Below are positions 25,736 to 33,445 of a DNA stretch of 64,000 nt, piece after piece. Under the pieces are notes generated by a model. It had not been told where the DNA came from. It worked only from the letters and a program-made list of their open reading frames with translations, and searched no databases. This DNA comes from Thermaerobacter subterraneus DSM 13965 (GTDB taxonomy: Bacteria > Bacillota > Sulfobacillia > Thermaerobacterales > Thermaerobacteraceae). A program made the translations under genes and the position numbers. The stretch lies in the NCBI RefSeq assembly GCF_000183545.2, contig NZ_JH976535.1, forward strand, positions 1,231,890 through 1,295,889. Direction: 5' to 3'. How positions within the stretch are numbered: the first letter of the stretch is position 1; each line of letters begins with the position of its first letter.

Positions 25736-26224
25736 AAAAACCCCCGCCCTGCAAGGGCGGGGGTACCGCGGTACCACCTTGCTTCACCGGACGGCCGGCC
25801 GCGGCAGGGCGTGGTCCCATCCTTGCCGCGCCCTCCCCGCCAGGCGCGAAGGCGAGGGGGCGACGGCGCCGGGGCGAGGGGCGCCGTCGGCGCCGGCCCG
25901 CCCGATCCGGGGCGAGACCACCCGTGGCGGCCGCCGGCGGCAGGCCTACCAGGGGCCGGACCTGCCAGCCGCCCGTCCGGTCTTGAGGGATGGCGGGATG
26001 GCGCCATCCCCTGGCCCGCGTAACGGGCGGGCGCCGGTGCGGTTCGGGCCGGTTCTTCCTGCGGCGGTTGGTCCTGCAGGGCGAACACGGCCGTTGCCGC
26101 ACGGCTCAGGGGTGGGTCGAGGCACCGGGCCGGGCCGGCCCTTGCAGCCGCCGGGGCCGGCTCTCTGTCCCGGCCGTGGGGGTGCCTCCGGGTCCCGTCA
26201 TCGCCAGGACCGGATAGGTGCTTT
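25736..26224 (-). promoter_or_regulatory. T-box leader sensing tRNA-Pro, upstream of proC
   Basis: Minus-strand T-box leader of about 490 bases. The Stem I segment GACAGAGAGCCGG and GGCTGCAAGGGCCGGC is typical. The specifier loop reads CTCGA-CCC-ACCCCTGAG, with the Pro codon CCC at 26116-26114. The T-box AAGGTGGTACCGCGG lies at 25780-25766; its UGGU bulge fits an A73 tRNA-Pro. The terminator is a 10-bp stem (25763-25754 with 25750-25741) followed by five T's. Starved proline pools (uncharged tRNA-Pro) should switch proC on. Confidence 0.92.
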
Positions 26225-26230
26225 CGGATA

Positions 26231-26259
26231 TTTATACATGCCGGCCGGCGAGATTACAA
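26231..26259 (-). promoter_or_regulatory. Promoter of the proC T-box leader
   Basis: On the minus strand TTGTAA (26259-26254), 17-base spacer, TATAAA (26236-26231). The predicted start near 26224 is just before the T-box Stem I. Confidence 0.8.
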
Positions 26260-26530
26260 GCCTGCGCGAAGCCGCCGTCCCGCCGAACCGGGCCGAGCCG
26301 CCGCACCAGCCACCGGCGGGTGCCTGTCCGGTCCTGTGCAACCGGCGCGGGGCCGCCGCCTGAGGGCCCAGGGGAGGTCGAAAGGGGTCGCCCGGCCGCT
26401 GGCAGCAGCAGGGTTTGACTGGTTTCTGCCGAAAGCAAGGATCTATCGCCGAATTCCGGCGGCGGCGGGCCGATTGAGTCCCTGGGCCCGCGGGATTCCT
26501 CAACGCACCAGTCTCCTGGGGGTGGTCTTT

Positions 26531-27631
26531 TTGTCGTTACGGCGCATTCGGGTGGCCGCGGCCGCCCTGGTGGCGGCGGTCGCCCTGGTGGCGGCCGCCT
26601 GCTCCAGCGGCGGCTCCCAGCCGGCCGGTTCGACCGGCGGTGGAAGCGGCGGCAGCGGGGGCACGGGGGACCAGGCGGGGCAGAGCCGGCTGCAGGTGGT
26701 GCTCAGCCGGGGCAAGCTGATCTGCGGGGTCAACGGCCAGCTGCCCGGCTTCAGCTACCTGGACCCCAGCGGCCAGATGACGGGCTTCGATGCCGACTTC
26801 TGCCGCGCCATCGCCGCGGCCCTGTTTGATGATCCCAACGCCGTGGAGTTCCGGCCCCTCAGCGCCCAGGAGCGGTTCACCGCCGTGCAGTCGGGCGAGG
26901 TGGACGTCCTGATACGCAACACCACCTGGACCCTGGGGCGGGACACCGTCAACGGCATGGAGTTCCTGCCCACCACCTTCTACGACGGCGGGGGCGTGAT
27001 GGTCCGCAAGGACCGCAACGTCAAGAGCCTGGCGGACCTGGACGGCGCCACCATCTGCGTGCTGAGCGGCACGACCAACGAGATGGTGCTGACCGACCGG
27101 ATGCGCGCCCTGGGCGCCAGCTTCACGCCCAAGACCTTCGAAGATGCGGACCAGCTCTATGCTACCTATGAATCGGGCGGCTGCGATGCGGTGACCAGCG
27201 ACAAGTCGCAGCTGGCCGGGCGGCGGGCGGTCCTCTCGGATCCTGACAACCACGTGATCCTGGACGAGATGCTGTCCAAGGAGCCGCTGGGACCGGCCGT
27301 CAAGAACAACGACTCGACCTGGTTCGACGTGGTGAAGTGGATCGTCTTCGCCACCATCCAGGCCGAGGAGTTCGGCATCAACTCGCAGAACGTGGACCAG
27401 TTCAAGAACAGCGACAACCCGGACATCCGGCGCTTCCTGGGCGTCGAGGGCGAGCTGGGCAAGGGGCTGGGCATCAGTAACGATTTCGCCTACCGCGTGA
27501 TCAAGCACGTGGGCAACTACGGCGAGATCTACGAGCGCAACCTGGGACCCGACACGCCCTTCAAGCTGGAGCGGGGCCTCAACGAGCTCTGGACCAACGG
27601 TGGTCTCCTCTACTCGCCGCCCTTCCGTTGA
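26531..27631 (+). CDS. Amino-acid ABC transporter substrate-binding lipoprotein (AapJ-like)
   Basis: Extracytoplasmic solute-binding protein of the polar amino-acid type, closest in layout to AapJ of general L-amino-acid transporters. A lipoprotein signal with lipobox VAAAC sits near residues 19-23, then a Gly/Ser linker. The PBP2 domain includes GQMTGFDADFCRAIAAALF, RFTAVQSGEVDVLIRNTTWTLGRD, CVLSGTTNEM, and GCDAVTSDKSQLAGRR. TTG 26531 is used (GGGGGTGG upstream); GTG 26522 is a near alternative, and the frame stays open further back. 366 residues. First gene of a four-gene transporter cluster; a long hairpin follows its stop. The AT-richer stretch 26415-26460 may hold its promoter (TTGACT at 26415-26420, no clear -10). 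Confidence 0.9.
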   Translation: MSLRRIRVAAAALVAAVALVAAACSSGGSQPAGSTGGGSGGSGGTGDQAGQSRLQVVLSRGKLICGVNGQLPGFSYLDPSGQMTGFDADFCRAIAAALFDDPNAVEFRPLSAQERFTAVQSGEVDVLIRNTTWTLGRDTVNGMEFLPTTFYDGGGVMVRKDRNVKSLADLDGATICVLSGTTNEMVLTDRMRALGASFTPKTFEDADQLYATYESGGCDAVTSDKSQLAGRRAVLSDPDNHVILDEMLSKEPLGPAVKNNDSTWFDVVKWIVFATIQAEEFGINSQNVDQFKNSDNPDIRRFLGVEGELGKGLGISNDFAYRVIKHVGNYGEIYERNLGPDTPFKLERGLNELWTNGGLLYSPPFR

Positions 27632-27639
27632 TGCCGCGG

Positions 27640-27681
27640 GCCGCTGGCGGCGGGAACGTGGCGGTTCCCGCCGCCAGCGGC
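27640..27681 (+). terminator. 18-bp perfect hairpin between aapJ-like gene and permease gene
   Basis: GCCGCTGGCGGCGGGAAC (27640-27657), 6-base loop, and its exact complement (27664-27681), starting 8 bases after the stop. No T run follows. Such hairpins between binding-protein and permease genes usually stabilise the upstream mRNA or partly block read-through. The rest of the 250-base gap shows no gene. Confidence 0.6.
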
Positions 27682-27883
27682 ATCCGGGCAGGCGCCCGGC
27701 GTGGTCGCCTCGGGCCCGTTCCGCTGGCCCCGGCGCTGCGGGCCCCCAGAGGTTCGGCCGATCCGCCGCCGCGGCGAGCAGCGGTGCCGGCCCAGGACGC
27801 GGGCCCGGAGCCGCCGGGCCACGCCGCCGGGCGTCAGGGGCGTCCGCAGATCCCGCGTTTTCTGGTCAAGAGGAGGGGGGTTT

Positions 27884-29062
27884 ATGACGGCATGGCCCAC
27901 CCGACGGGTGCGGTCCGGGGTGGGTGACATCCGCCTGCGGAGGCTGCTCCTTCAGCTGGCCGTGGTGCTGGTTACGGTAGCAGCGGGTACCTACCTTTTC
28001 GGCAACGTCCAGCGCAACCTGCAGCAACTGGGCATCACGCCCGGCTTCGACTTCTTGCGCCATCCCGCCTCCTTTGCCATCGGGGAAAGCTCGATCCCCT
28101 ACCAGGCGACGGACCCCTACGGCCGCGCTTTCCTGGCCGGCCTGGTCAACACCCTGCGGGTGGCCGTGCTGGGGGTCGTCCTGGCGACGGCGGTGGGGGT
28201 GGTGGCGGGGCTGGCTCGCCTGTCCGCCAACGGGCTGGTGCGGCTCCTGGCCTCCCTGTACGTGGAGGTGACCCGCAACACGCCCCTCCTGCTGCAGCTC
28301 TTCTTCTGGTACGGTGCCATCGTCTACACCCTCCCGCCGGCGAGCCAGGCCCTGGCCCTTCCCGGGTCCGTGTTCCTGATGAACCGGGGGCTGGTGCTGC
28401 CGGCCCCGCGGCCCGGTCCGGGCTTCCCCACGGCGGTGGCCATCCTGGGGCTGGCCCTGGTGGCAGCGGCGACGGCGTACCGGATCCTCCTGCGCAAGCG
28501 GCTGGAGGAAGGCCGGGCAACCAGGCCGGGCCTGGTTGCCCTGGGCCTGCTGGCGGCGGGCGGTCTGGCGGCCGCGATCCTCCCCGCGGGCCCGGCCCTG
28601 GTGCTGGAGAGGCCCCAGCTGGCCCGGTTCAACTTCCAGGGCGGCCTCATGCTGTCCGCGGAATTCACCGCCCTGCTGCTGGCGCTGGTGATCTATACCG
28701 GAGCCTTCATCGCCGAGGTGGTGCGGGGCGGCGTCCTGGCCGTTCCCCGGGGCCAGTGGGAGGCGGCCCGGTCGCTGGGGCTCTCGCCTTTCTTGGTGCA
28801 GCGCCTGGTGGTGTTCCCCCAGGCCCTCCGGATCATCGTGCCGCCCCTGACCAGCCAGTACCTCAACCTGATCAAGAACTCGAGCCTGGCCATGGCGGTG
28901 GCATTCCCCGACCTGCTGAACGTGAGCAGCACCATCGTCAACCAGACGGGCCGGACCCTGGAGATGCTCCTGCTGGTCGGCGCCACCTATCTGGCCTTCA
29001 GCCTGCTGACGTCCCTGCTGATGAACCTGTACAACCGGTCGCTGCGGCGGGGGGTGGCGTAG
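27884..29062 (+). CDS. Amino-acid ABC transporter permease (AapQ-like)
   Basis: Integral membrane subunit of the HisM/GlnP type. First helix at about residues 22-41, an extracytoplasmic loop with FDFLRHPASFAIGESSIPYQ, the TLRVAVLGVVLATAVGVV helix, and the EAA contact loop EAARSLGLSPFLVQRLVVFPQALRIIVPPL (about residues 286-315; key residues E286, A287, G292). It has the enlarged N-terminal periplasmic region and a central insertion between helices that distinguish AapQ from shorter HisM proteins. ATG 27884 follows AGAGGAGGGGGG. 392 residues. Stop abuts the next permease start. Confidence 0.92.
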   Translation: MTAWPTRRVRSGVGDIRLRRLLLQLAVVLVTVAAGTYLFGNVQRNLQQLGITPGFDFLRHPASFAIGESSIPYQATDPYGRAFLAGLVNTLRVAVLGVVLATAVGVVAGLARLSANGLVRLLASLYVEVTRNTPLLLQLFFWYGAIVYTLPPASQALALPGSVFLMNRGLVLPAPRPGPGFPTAVAILGLALVAAATAYRILLRKRLEEGRATRPGLVALGLLAAGGLAAAILPAGPALVLERPQLARFNFQGGLMLSAEFTALLLALVIYTGAFIAEVVRGGVLAVPRGQWEAARSLGLSPFLVQRLVVFPQALRIIVPPLTSQYLNLIKNSSLAMAVAFPDLLNVSSTIVNQTGRTLEMLLLVGATYLAFSLLTSLLMNLYNRSLRRGVA

Positions 29063-30190
29063 ATGGACGAACCCGCGACGGGTCCTGCCCTGCCCGAACC
29101 GGCACCGGGCCGGCCGGCGGCAGGGCAGGCCGGCCCGGCCGCAACCACGGTGGCGGTGCCGCCGCCCCAGGCGCCCTGGCCGCAGCGGGCCGCCGCCTGG
29201 GCCCGCCAGAACCTGCTGGCCAGCTGGTATCACGGCCTGCTCACGCTGGTGGCCCTGGCCATCCTGGCCCTGGCCGGCCGGGCGGTCCTGTCCTGGGCCT
29301 TTGGCCGGGCCCGGTGGGACGTGGTGACCGACAACCTGCTGCTCCTGCTGGTGGGCGCCTACCCCCGCGACCAGCTGTGGCGGGTGGTGGCTGCCCTGGT
29401 GCTGCTGGCGGTGCTGGTGGTGGTCAGCGGCCTGGCGTGGGCCGGGCCGGCCCGCTGGCGGCGCGCCCAGATGCCGGTGGTGGCGGCCTGGGTCGTGCTG
29501 GTGCCGGCGGCCATGGTGCTGGTGCTGTCGGTGCCGCGACAAGGCGGCGCGGGCACGGGGTACGGGTTGATCCTGACCCTGGTGCTGGCGGTGGCCGGCA
29601 TCACGCTGTCCTTTCCGCTGGGGGTGCTGCTGGCCCTGGGCCGCGTCAGCTCCCTGCCCGTGGTCCGGGCCCTGTCCATCGCCTACATCGAGCTGGTGCG
29701 CGGCACGCCCCTCATGGTGGTGCTGTTTTTCTCCATGACGGCGCTGCCGCTGTTCCTGCCGCCGTCGGTGCGGCCGGACCTGGTCACCCGGGCGGCGGCC
29801 GGGCTCGTGCTGTTCACCGCGGCGTACGTGGCCGAGGCGGTGCGCGGCGGCCTGCAGGGTGTGCCCCGCGGGCAGGTGGAGGCCGCCCAGGCCCTGGGCC
29901 TGACGGGAACCCAGGCGGTGCTGCTGATCATCCTGCCTCAGGCCCTGCGGGCGGTGATCCCCGCCCTGGTGGGCCAGTTCATCAGCCTGTTCAAGGACAC
30001 GTCGCTGGTGGCGGTGTGGGGCCTGCTGGAGTTCGTCGGCGTCGCCCAGAGCGTGCTGTCCAACCCCTCCTACCTGGGCCGGCACGTGGAGATGTATGCC
30101 TTCGTCGCCGCAGTGTACTGGGTCTTCTGCTACGGCATGTCGCTGGCCAGCCGGCGGCTGGAGCGGCGTCTGGGCGTGGGGGAGCGCTGA
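29063..30190 (+). CDS. Amino-acid ABC transporter permease (AapM-like)
   Basis: Second permease of the general amino-acid importer. Visible: WARQNLLASWYHGLLTLVALA, typical of AapM N-termini, the LSFPLGVLLALGRVSSLPVVRALSIAYIELVRGTPLMVVLFF transmembrane stretch (positions about 177-220), and the EAA loop EAAQALGLTGTQAVLLIILPQALRAVIP. The start immediately follows the previous stop. 375 residues, including a Pro/Ala-rich cytoplasmic leader. The two permeases would form the heterodimeric membrane channel. Confidence 0.92.
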   Translation: MDEPATGPALPEPAPGRPAAGQAGPAATTVAVPPPQAPWPQRAAAWARQNLLASWYHGLLTLVALAILALAGRAVLSWAFGRARWDVVTDNLLLLLVGAYPRDQLWRVVAALVLLAVLVVVSGLAWAGPARWRRAQMPVVAAWVVLVPAAMVLVLSVPRQGGAGTGYGLILTLVLAVAGITLSFPLGVLLALGRVSSLPVVRALSIAYIELVRGTPLMVVLFFSMTALPLFLPPSVRPDLVTRAAAGLVLFTAAYVAEAVRGGLQGVPRGQVEAAQALGLTGTQAVLLIILPQALRAVIPALVGQFISLFKDTSLVAVWGLLEFVGVAQSVLSNPSYLGRHVEMYAFVAAVYWVFCYGMSLASRRLERRLGVGER

Positions 30191-30319
30191 GGCCCCGGCG
30201 GGATCAAGGACCCCGGCTATCGGACGGCGGGTCGCCCCGGCAGGCCGGGGGCGCGGGCCGGCGCGGGCCGGAAGGGCGCGGGCCCGCCGCCGGCGGCGAC
30301 CGGGAGGGAGGCGAGACGG

Positions 30320-31225
30320 ATGATGCCCAAGGGCATGGCCAGTGAGGGCGCCCGGAACGGCAACCGGCCGGGCGCCACGGGGCCGGAAGGACGCGGCGGA
30401 ACCGCATTCCCGGCGACGGGCCGGGCGGCCGCGACCGGCGGTTCGGCGACGCCGGCCGCGGCGGGTGGCACGGCGCCGGCAATCGGAGCCCAGCCCATGG
30501 TGATCTGCGAAGACGTCCACAAGTGGTTCGGTGCCGTCCACGTGCTGAAAGGGGTGAGTCTTCAGGTCCAGCCCGGCGAGGTGGTGGTGATCATGGGCCC
30601 CTCGGGTTCGGGCAAGTCGACCCTGATCCGGACCATCAATGCCCTTGAGCCCATCCAGCGGGGCCGCATCGTCGTGGACGGCATCGAGCTGGGGCCCGAC
30701 CTGCACCGGATCGAGGCGGTGCGCCGGGAAGTGGGCATGGTCTTCCAGCAGTTCAACCTGTTCCCCCACCTGACGGCGTTGCAGAACGTGACCCTGGGGC
30801 CCATCTGGGTGCGCAAGTGGCCCCGCCGCCGGGCGGAGGAACTGGCCCGCGAGTTACTGGCGCGGGTGGGCCTGGCCGACCATGCCCACAAGTATCCCGC
30901 CCAGCTGTCGGGCGGCCAGCAGCAGCGGGTGGCCATCGCCCGGGCCCTGGCCATGCAGCCGCGCATCATGCTGTTCGACGAGCCCACCTCCGCCCTGGAC
31001 CCGGAGATGATCAAGGAAGTCCTGGACGTCATGCGGGAGCTGGCCGCCTCGGGCATGACCATGCTGGTGGTCACCCACGAGGTGGGCTTTGCGCGGGAGG
31101 TGGCCGACCGCATCGTCTTCATGGACGAGGGCATGCTCCTCGAGGAGGCGCCGCCCGACCGGTTCTTCCGCGAGCCGGCCCACGAGCGGGCCCGGCGCTT
31201 CTTATCCCAGATCCTGCACCCCTGA
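30320..31225 (+). CDS. Amino-acid ABC transporter ATP-binding protein (AapP/GlnQ-like)
   Basis: ATPase of the importer. Walker A GPSGSGKST (about residues 94-102), Q-loop QQFNLFPH, signature LSGGQQQR, Walker B IMLFDEPTSALD and switch His in VVTHEVGFA are all present. ATG 30320 follows GGGAGGGAGG and gives 301 residues with a 55-residue Gly/Ala leader before MVICEDVHKWFG; a start at that Met (near 30497) would give the normal 243-residue enzyme. Lies 129 bases after the permease gene with no terminator between. Confidence 0.95.
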   Translation: MMPKGMASEGARNGNRPGATGPEGRGGTAFPATGRAAATGGSATPAAAGGTAPAIGAQPMVICEDVHKWFGAVHVLKGVSLQVQPGEVVVIMGPSGSGKSTLIRTINALEPIQRGRIVVDGIELGPDLHRIEAVRREVGMVFQQFNLFPHLTALQNVTLGPIWVRKWPRRRAEELARELLARVGLADHAHKYPAQLSGGQQQRVAIARALAMQPRIMLFDEPTSALDPEMIKEVLDVMRELAASGMTMLVVTHEVGFAREVADRIVFMDEGMLLEEAPPDRFFREPAHERARRFLSQILHP

Positions 31226-31338
31226 CTGGTTCAAGATCCTGCAGCCCTGGCCGGGAACCGGCGGCAGGGGGCAGGGGGATGGCGGAGGCGGCCGCCACGG
31301 GATGCCGCCGCGTAGGGCTACAGGGGACGGGCGATTGG

Positions 31339-31367
31339 TTGCGCTGCCCACGACAGACCAACATAAT
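31339..31367 (+). promoter_or_regulatory. Candidate promoter for the FAD oxidoreductase gene
   Basis: TTGCGC (31339-31344), 17-base spacer, CATAAT (31362-31367). Good -10, fair -35, placed about 140 bases before the start codon in a gap after the transporter cluster. Confidence 0.6.
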
Positions 31368-31509
31368 GGATGTGGTCTGCATACCGGCGCGCCGGGTGAC
31401 GGGCGCGGGACGAACCGGCCCCAAGGTGGCCGGGCCCGCGGAGCCCCGGGTGGCCGCCCCGCGGGGCGCCGCCCTCGGCGCCCGCCGGGGGCGGCGAGGA
31501 GGAGCGTCG

Positions 31510-32724
31510 ATGGCCGACTCGAAGCGATACGTCATCGTAGGCAACGGTGTCGCCGGCACCACGGCGGCCGAGACCATCAAGAAGCTGGAGCCCCAGAGCC
31601 AGGTCACCCTGCTGGCGGCCGAGCCCTACCCGCTCTACAACCGGGTCTCCCTGCCCCACTACCTCAAGGGCACGGTGTCCGAAGACAAGGTCTTCATGCG
31701 GTCGGTGGAGCAGCACGCCGACAAGGGGATCGACCTGCGCCTGGAGACGCGGGTGGTTTCGGTCCACCCGGACGAGAGGGTCGTGGTGACCGAGGCGGGC
31801 GAGACCTATCCCTATGACCGGCTGCTGATCGCCACCGGGGGCCGGCCGCGGCCCCTGCCCGCGCCGGGCGCCGACACACCCGGCGTCTACTATTTTCAGA
31901 CCCTGGACGACACCCGCCAGATGGTCGAGCGCTTCGCCACCGCCCGGCGGGCCGTGGTGGTGGGGGGAAGCTTCATCGCCTACGAGCTGGCCGAAGGGTT
32001 CCGCCGCCGCGGCCTCGAGGTGGTGTGGCTGATCCGCGGCCCCCGCTGGCTGCGCCGCATCCTGGATGAGGACGGCGGCCGGCTGGTGGACCTGCTGGCC
32101 CGGGACCACGGAATCGAGATCCTCTACGGCGAAGAGGTGGCCCAGGTCCACGCCGCCGGCGGCACCGTCAAGGCCGTGACCACCACCGGCGGGCAGACCA
32201 TCGAGGCCGACATGGTCGGCTGCGGCCTGGGCCTGGACTTCTACACGGAGCTGCTGGCGGGCAGCGGGGTCGAAGTCCAGGGCGGCGTGGTGACCAACGA
32301 GCGGCTGGAGACCAGCGTGCCGGGGATCTATGCCGCCGGGGACGTGGCCCGCTTCTTCGACGTGTTCATCGGGCGGCACAACCAGATGGGCACGTGGAAC
32401 AACGCCATGACCCATGGCCGTGTGGTGGGCGCCAACATGGTGGGGGCCAACCGGTCCTACCGCGAGGTGCCCGTCTACTCCAGCGGCCTGTTCGACTCGA
32501 AGATCACGGCTATCGGCGCCACCCCCGAGAACCACCCCGAGGTGGAGGCCGTCTCCCACGTCGACTGGGAGAACCGCCAGTACCAGCGCCTGTTCTTCCT
32601 CGAGGGCCGGCTGGTGGGGGCGGTGTTGATCGGCGACCTGCGGGCGCGCAAGAAGATCGTCGACATGATCACCCAGCGGGAGACGGTGGACGATCCCAAC
32701 CGGCTGATCCTGTCCCTGACCTGA
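31510..32724 (+). CDS. FAD-dependent pyridine nucleotide-disulphide-type oxidoreductase
   Basis: Flavoprotein of the NirB/rubredoxin-reductase-like Pyr_redox_2 family. The FAD site is YVIVGNGVAGTTAAETIKKLEP at the N-terminus, the NAD site is AVVVGGSFIAYELAEGFRRRGLEVVWL near residue 155, and VPGIYAAGDVARFFD is the second FAD signature near residue 272. A short C-terminal domain (RQYQRLFFLEGRLVGAVLIGD) matches the NAD(P)H-nitrite-reductase-type tail. No redox-active CxxC is visible, so it is not a disulphide reductase. ATG 31510 follows GAGGAGCG. 404 residues. Electron acceptor unknown; the 2-oxoacid oxidoreductase genes lie downstream behind their own promoter. Confidence 0.88.
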   Translation: MADSKRYVIVGNGVAGTTAAETIKKLEPQSQVTLLAAEPYPLYNRVSLPHYLKGTVSEDKVFMRSVEQHADKGIDLRLETRVVSVHPDERVVVTEAGETYPYDRLLIATGGRPRPLPAPGADTPGVYYFQTLDDTRQMVERFATARRAVVVGGSFIAYELAEGFRRRGLEVVWLIRGPRWLRRILDEDGGRLVDLLARDHGIEILYGEEVAQVHAAGGTVKAVTTTGGQTIEADMVGCGLGLDFYTELLAGSGVEVQGGVVTNERLETSVPGIYAAGDVARFFDVFIGRHNQMGTWNNAMTHGRVVGANMVGANRSYREVPVYSSGLFDSKITAIGATPENHPEVEAVSHVDWENRQYQRLFFLEGRLVGAVLIGDLRARKKIVDMITQRETVDDPNRLILSLT

Positions 32725-33391
32725 TCCCGGAACCCATCCCGCACCACGGACCCCCCCCGGACCTCCGGGGGGAGGCTGGGGGGGCCGGCGGGCAGCAAGC
32801 CGCCGCCCCCACGGCGATGCCCGCCGGGCCCGGCCGCCCCGGGCATCGCAGTTCCTGCCTGCCATGGAGCCCCGCCCGCGGACGGGGCCGCCCTTTCAGC
32901 CCGCCGGCGGCTGCTCTCGCCCGCGCGGGTCCGGCCGGCCCGGGCGAGCCCCCCTGCCGTTCCGCCGCAGGCCTCGCCCTGCCGTGCCACCTCCCACCGG
33001 CCTGGGCCGCCCTTCCGGGCCCAGGCCGCCGCACCGCTGGAGAGTTCCCTCGCTGCCGCTCCGTCCCCGTGCCGAACGCCCCTGATGCCCGAGCCGATGG
33101 GCGCCGATCCCCAATGTGCCCGGGCGGGCGCCCCCCGGCTGCCCGGCGCCGGCGACGGGCAGCCGGGAGCCGTGGGCTGCAAGGGGCGGCTTACCCAACT
33201 TGCTTGGGACTGCGGCGGGTGCAAGTCCGATGCTCCCCACTTGCAGAGAAGGCCCCCGGATGCGCTGTGCAAGTCGTTCCGCCATGGCAACGGCTGGTTC
33301 TTCCGGTACCAACCTGGCGCCGCCAGCGGTCGTTCCCCGGAGGTGAACGGTCGGCCCTCGACGGTGAAATGCATGGCAGCGGCAGGATGCC
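32725..33391. other. Gene-free interval of about 670 bases
   Basis: No credible gene seen on either strand: open frames here are Arg/Pro/Gly-rich and lack family motifs. The start holds a C-run/G-run inverted repeat (about 32752-32772) that could end the upstream transcript. The interval 33180-33380 has repeats of TTGC/GCAA-type words and is less GC-rich, perhaps a structured leader or decayed sequence. Confidence 0.5.
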
Positions 33392-33420
33392 TTAGAATCA
33401 TCGCCAACTGGTGGTATAGT
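33392..33420 (+). promoter_or_regulatory. Promoter of the 2-oxoacid oxidoreductase operon
   Basis: TTAGAA (33392-33397), 17-base spacer, TATAGT (33415-33420). The -10 is strong. The predicted start near 33427 rules out the earlier GTG at 33419 as start codon of the next gene. Confidence 0.6.
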
Positions 33421-33445
33421 GGTGTTAGGCAAAGGGGTGAGGGCA

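Noticed and set aside
27866-30769. A 967-codon open frame on the minus strand
   Set aside because: It lies opposite the two ABC permease genes, is dominated by His/Gln/Arg/Gly with no family motif, and is explained by high G+C content that removes stop codons from the antisense frame.
33217-33228. T-arm-like word suggesting a tRNA gene
   Set aside because: No acceptor stem, anticodon arm or CCA-adjacent pairing can be assembled around it; tRNA not supported.
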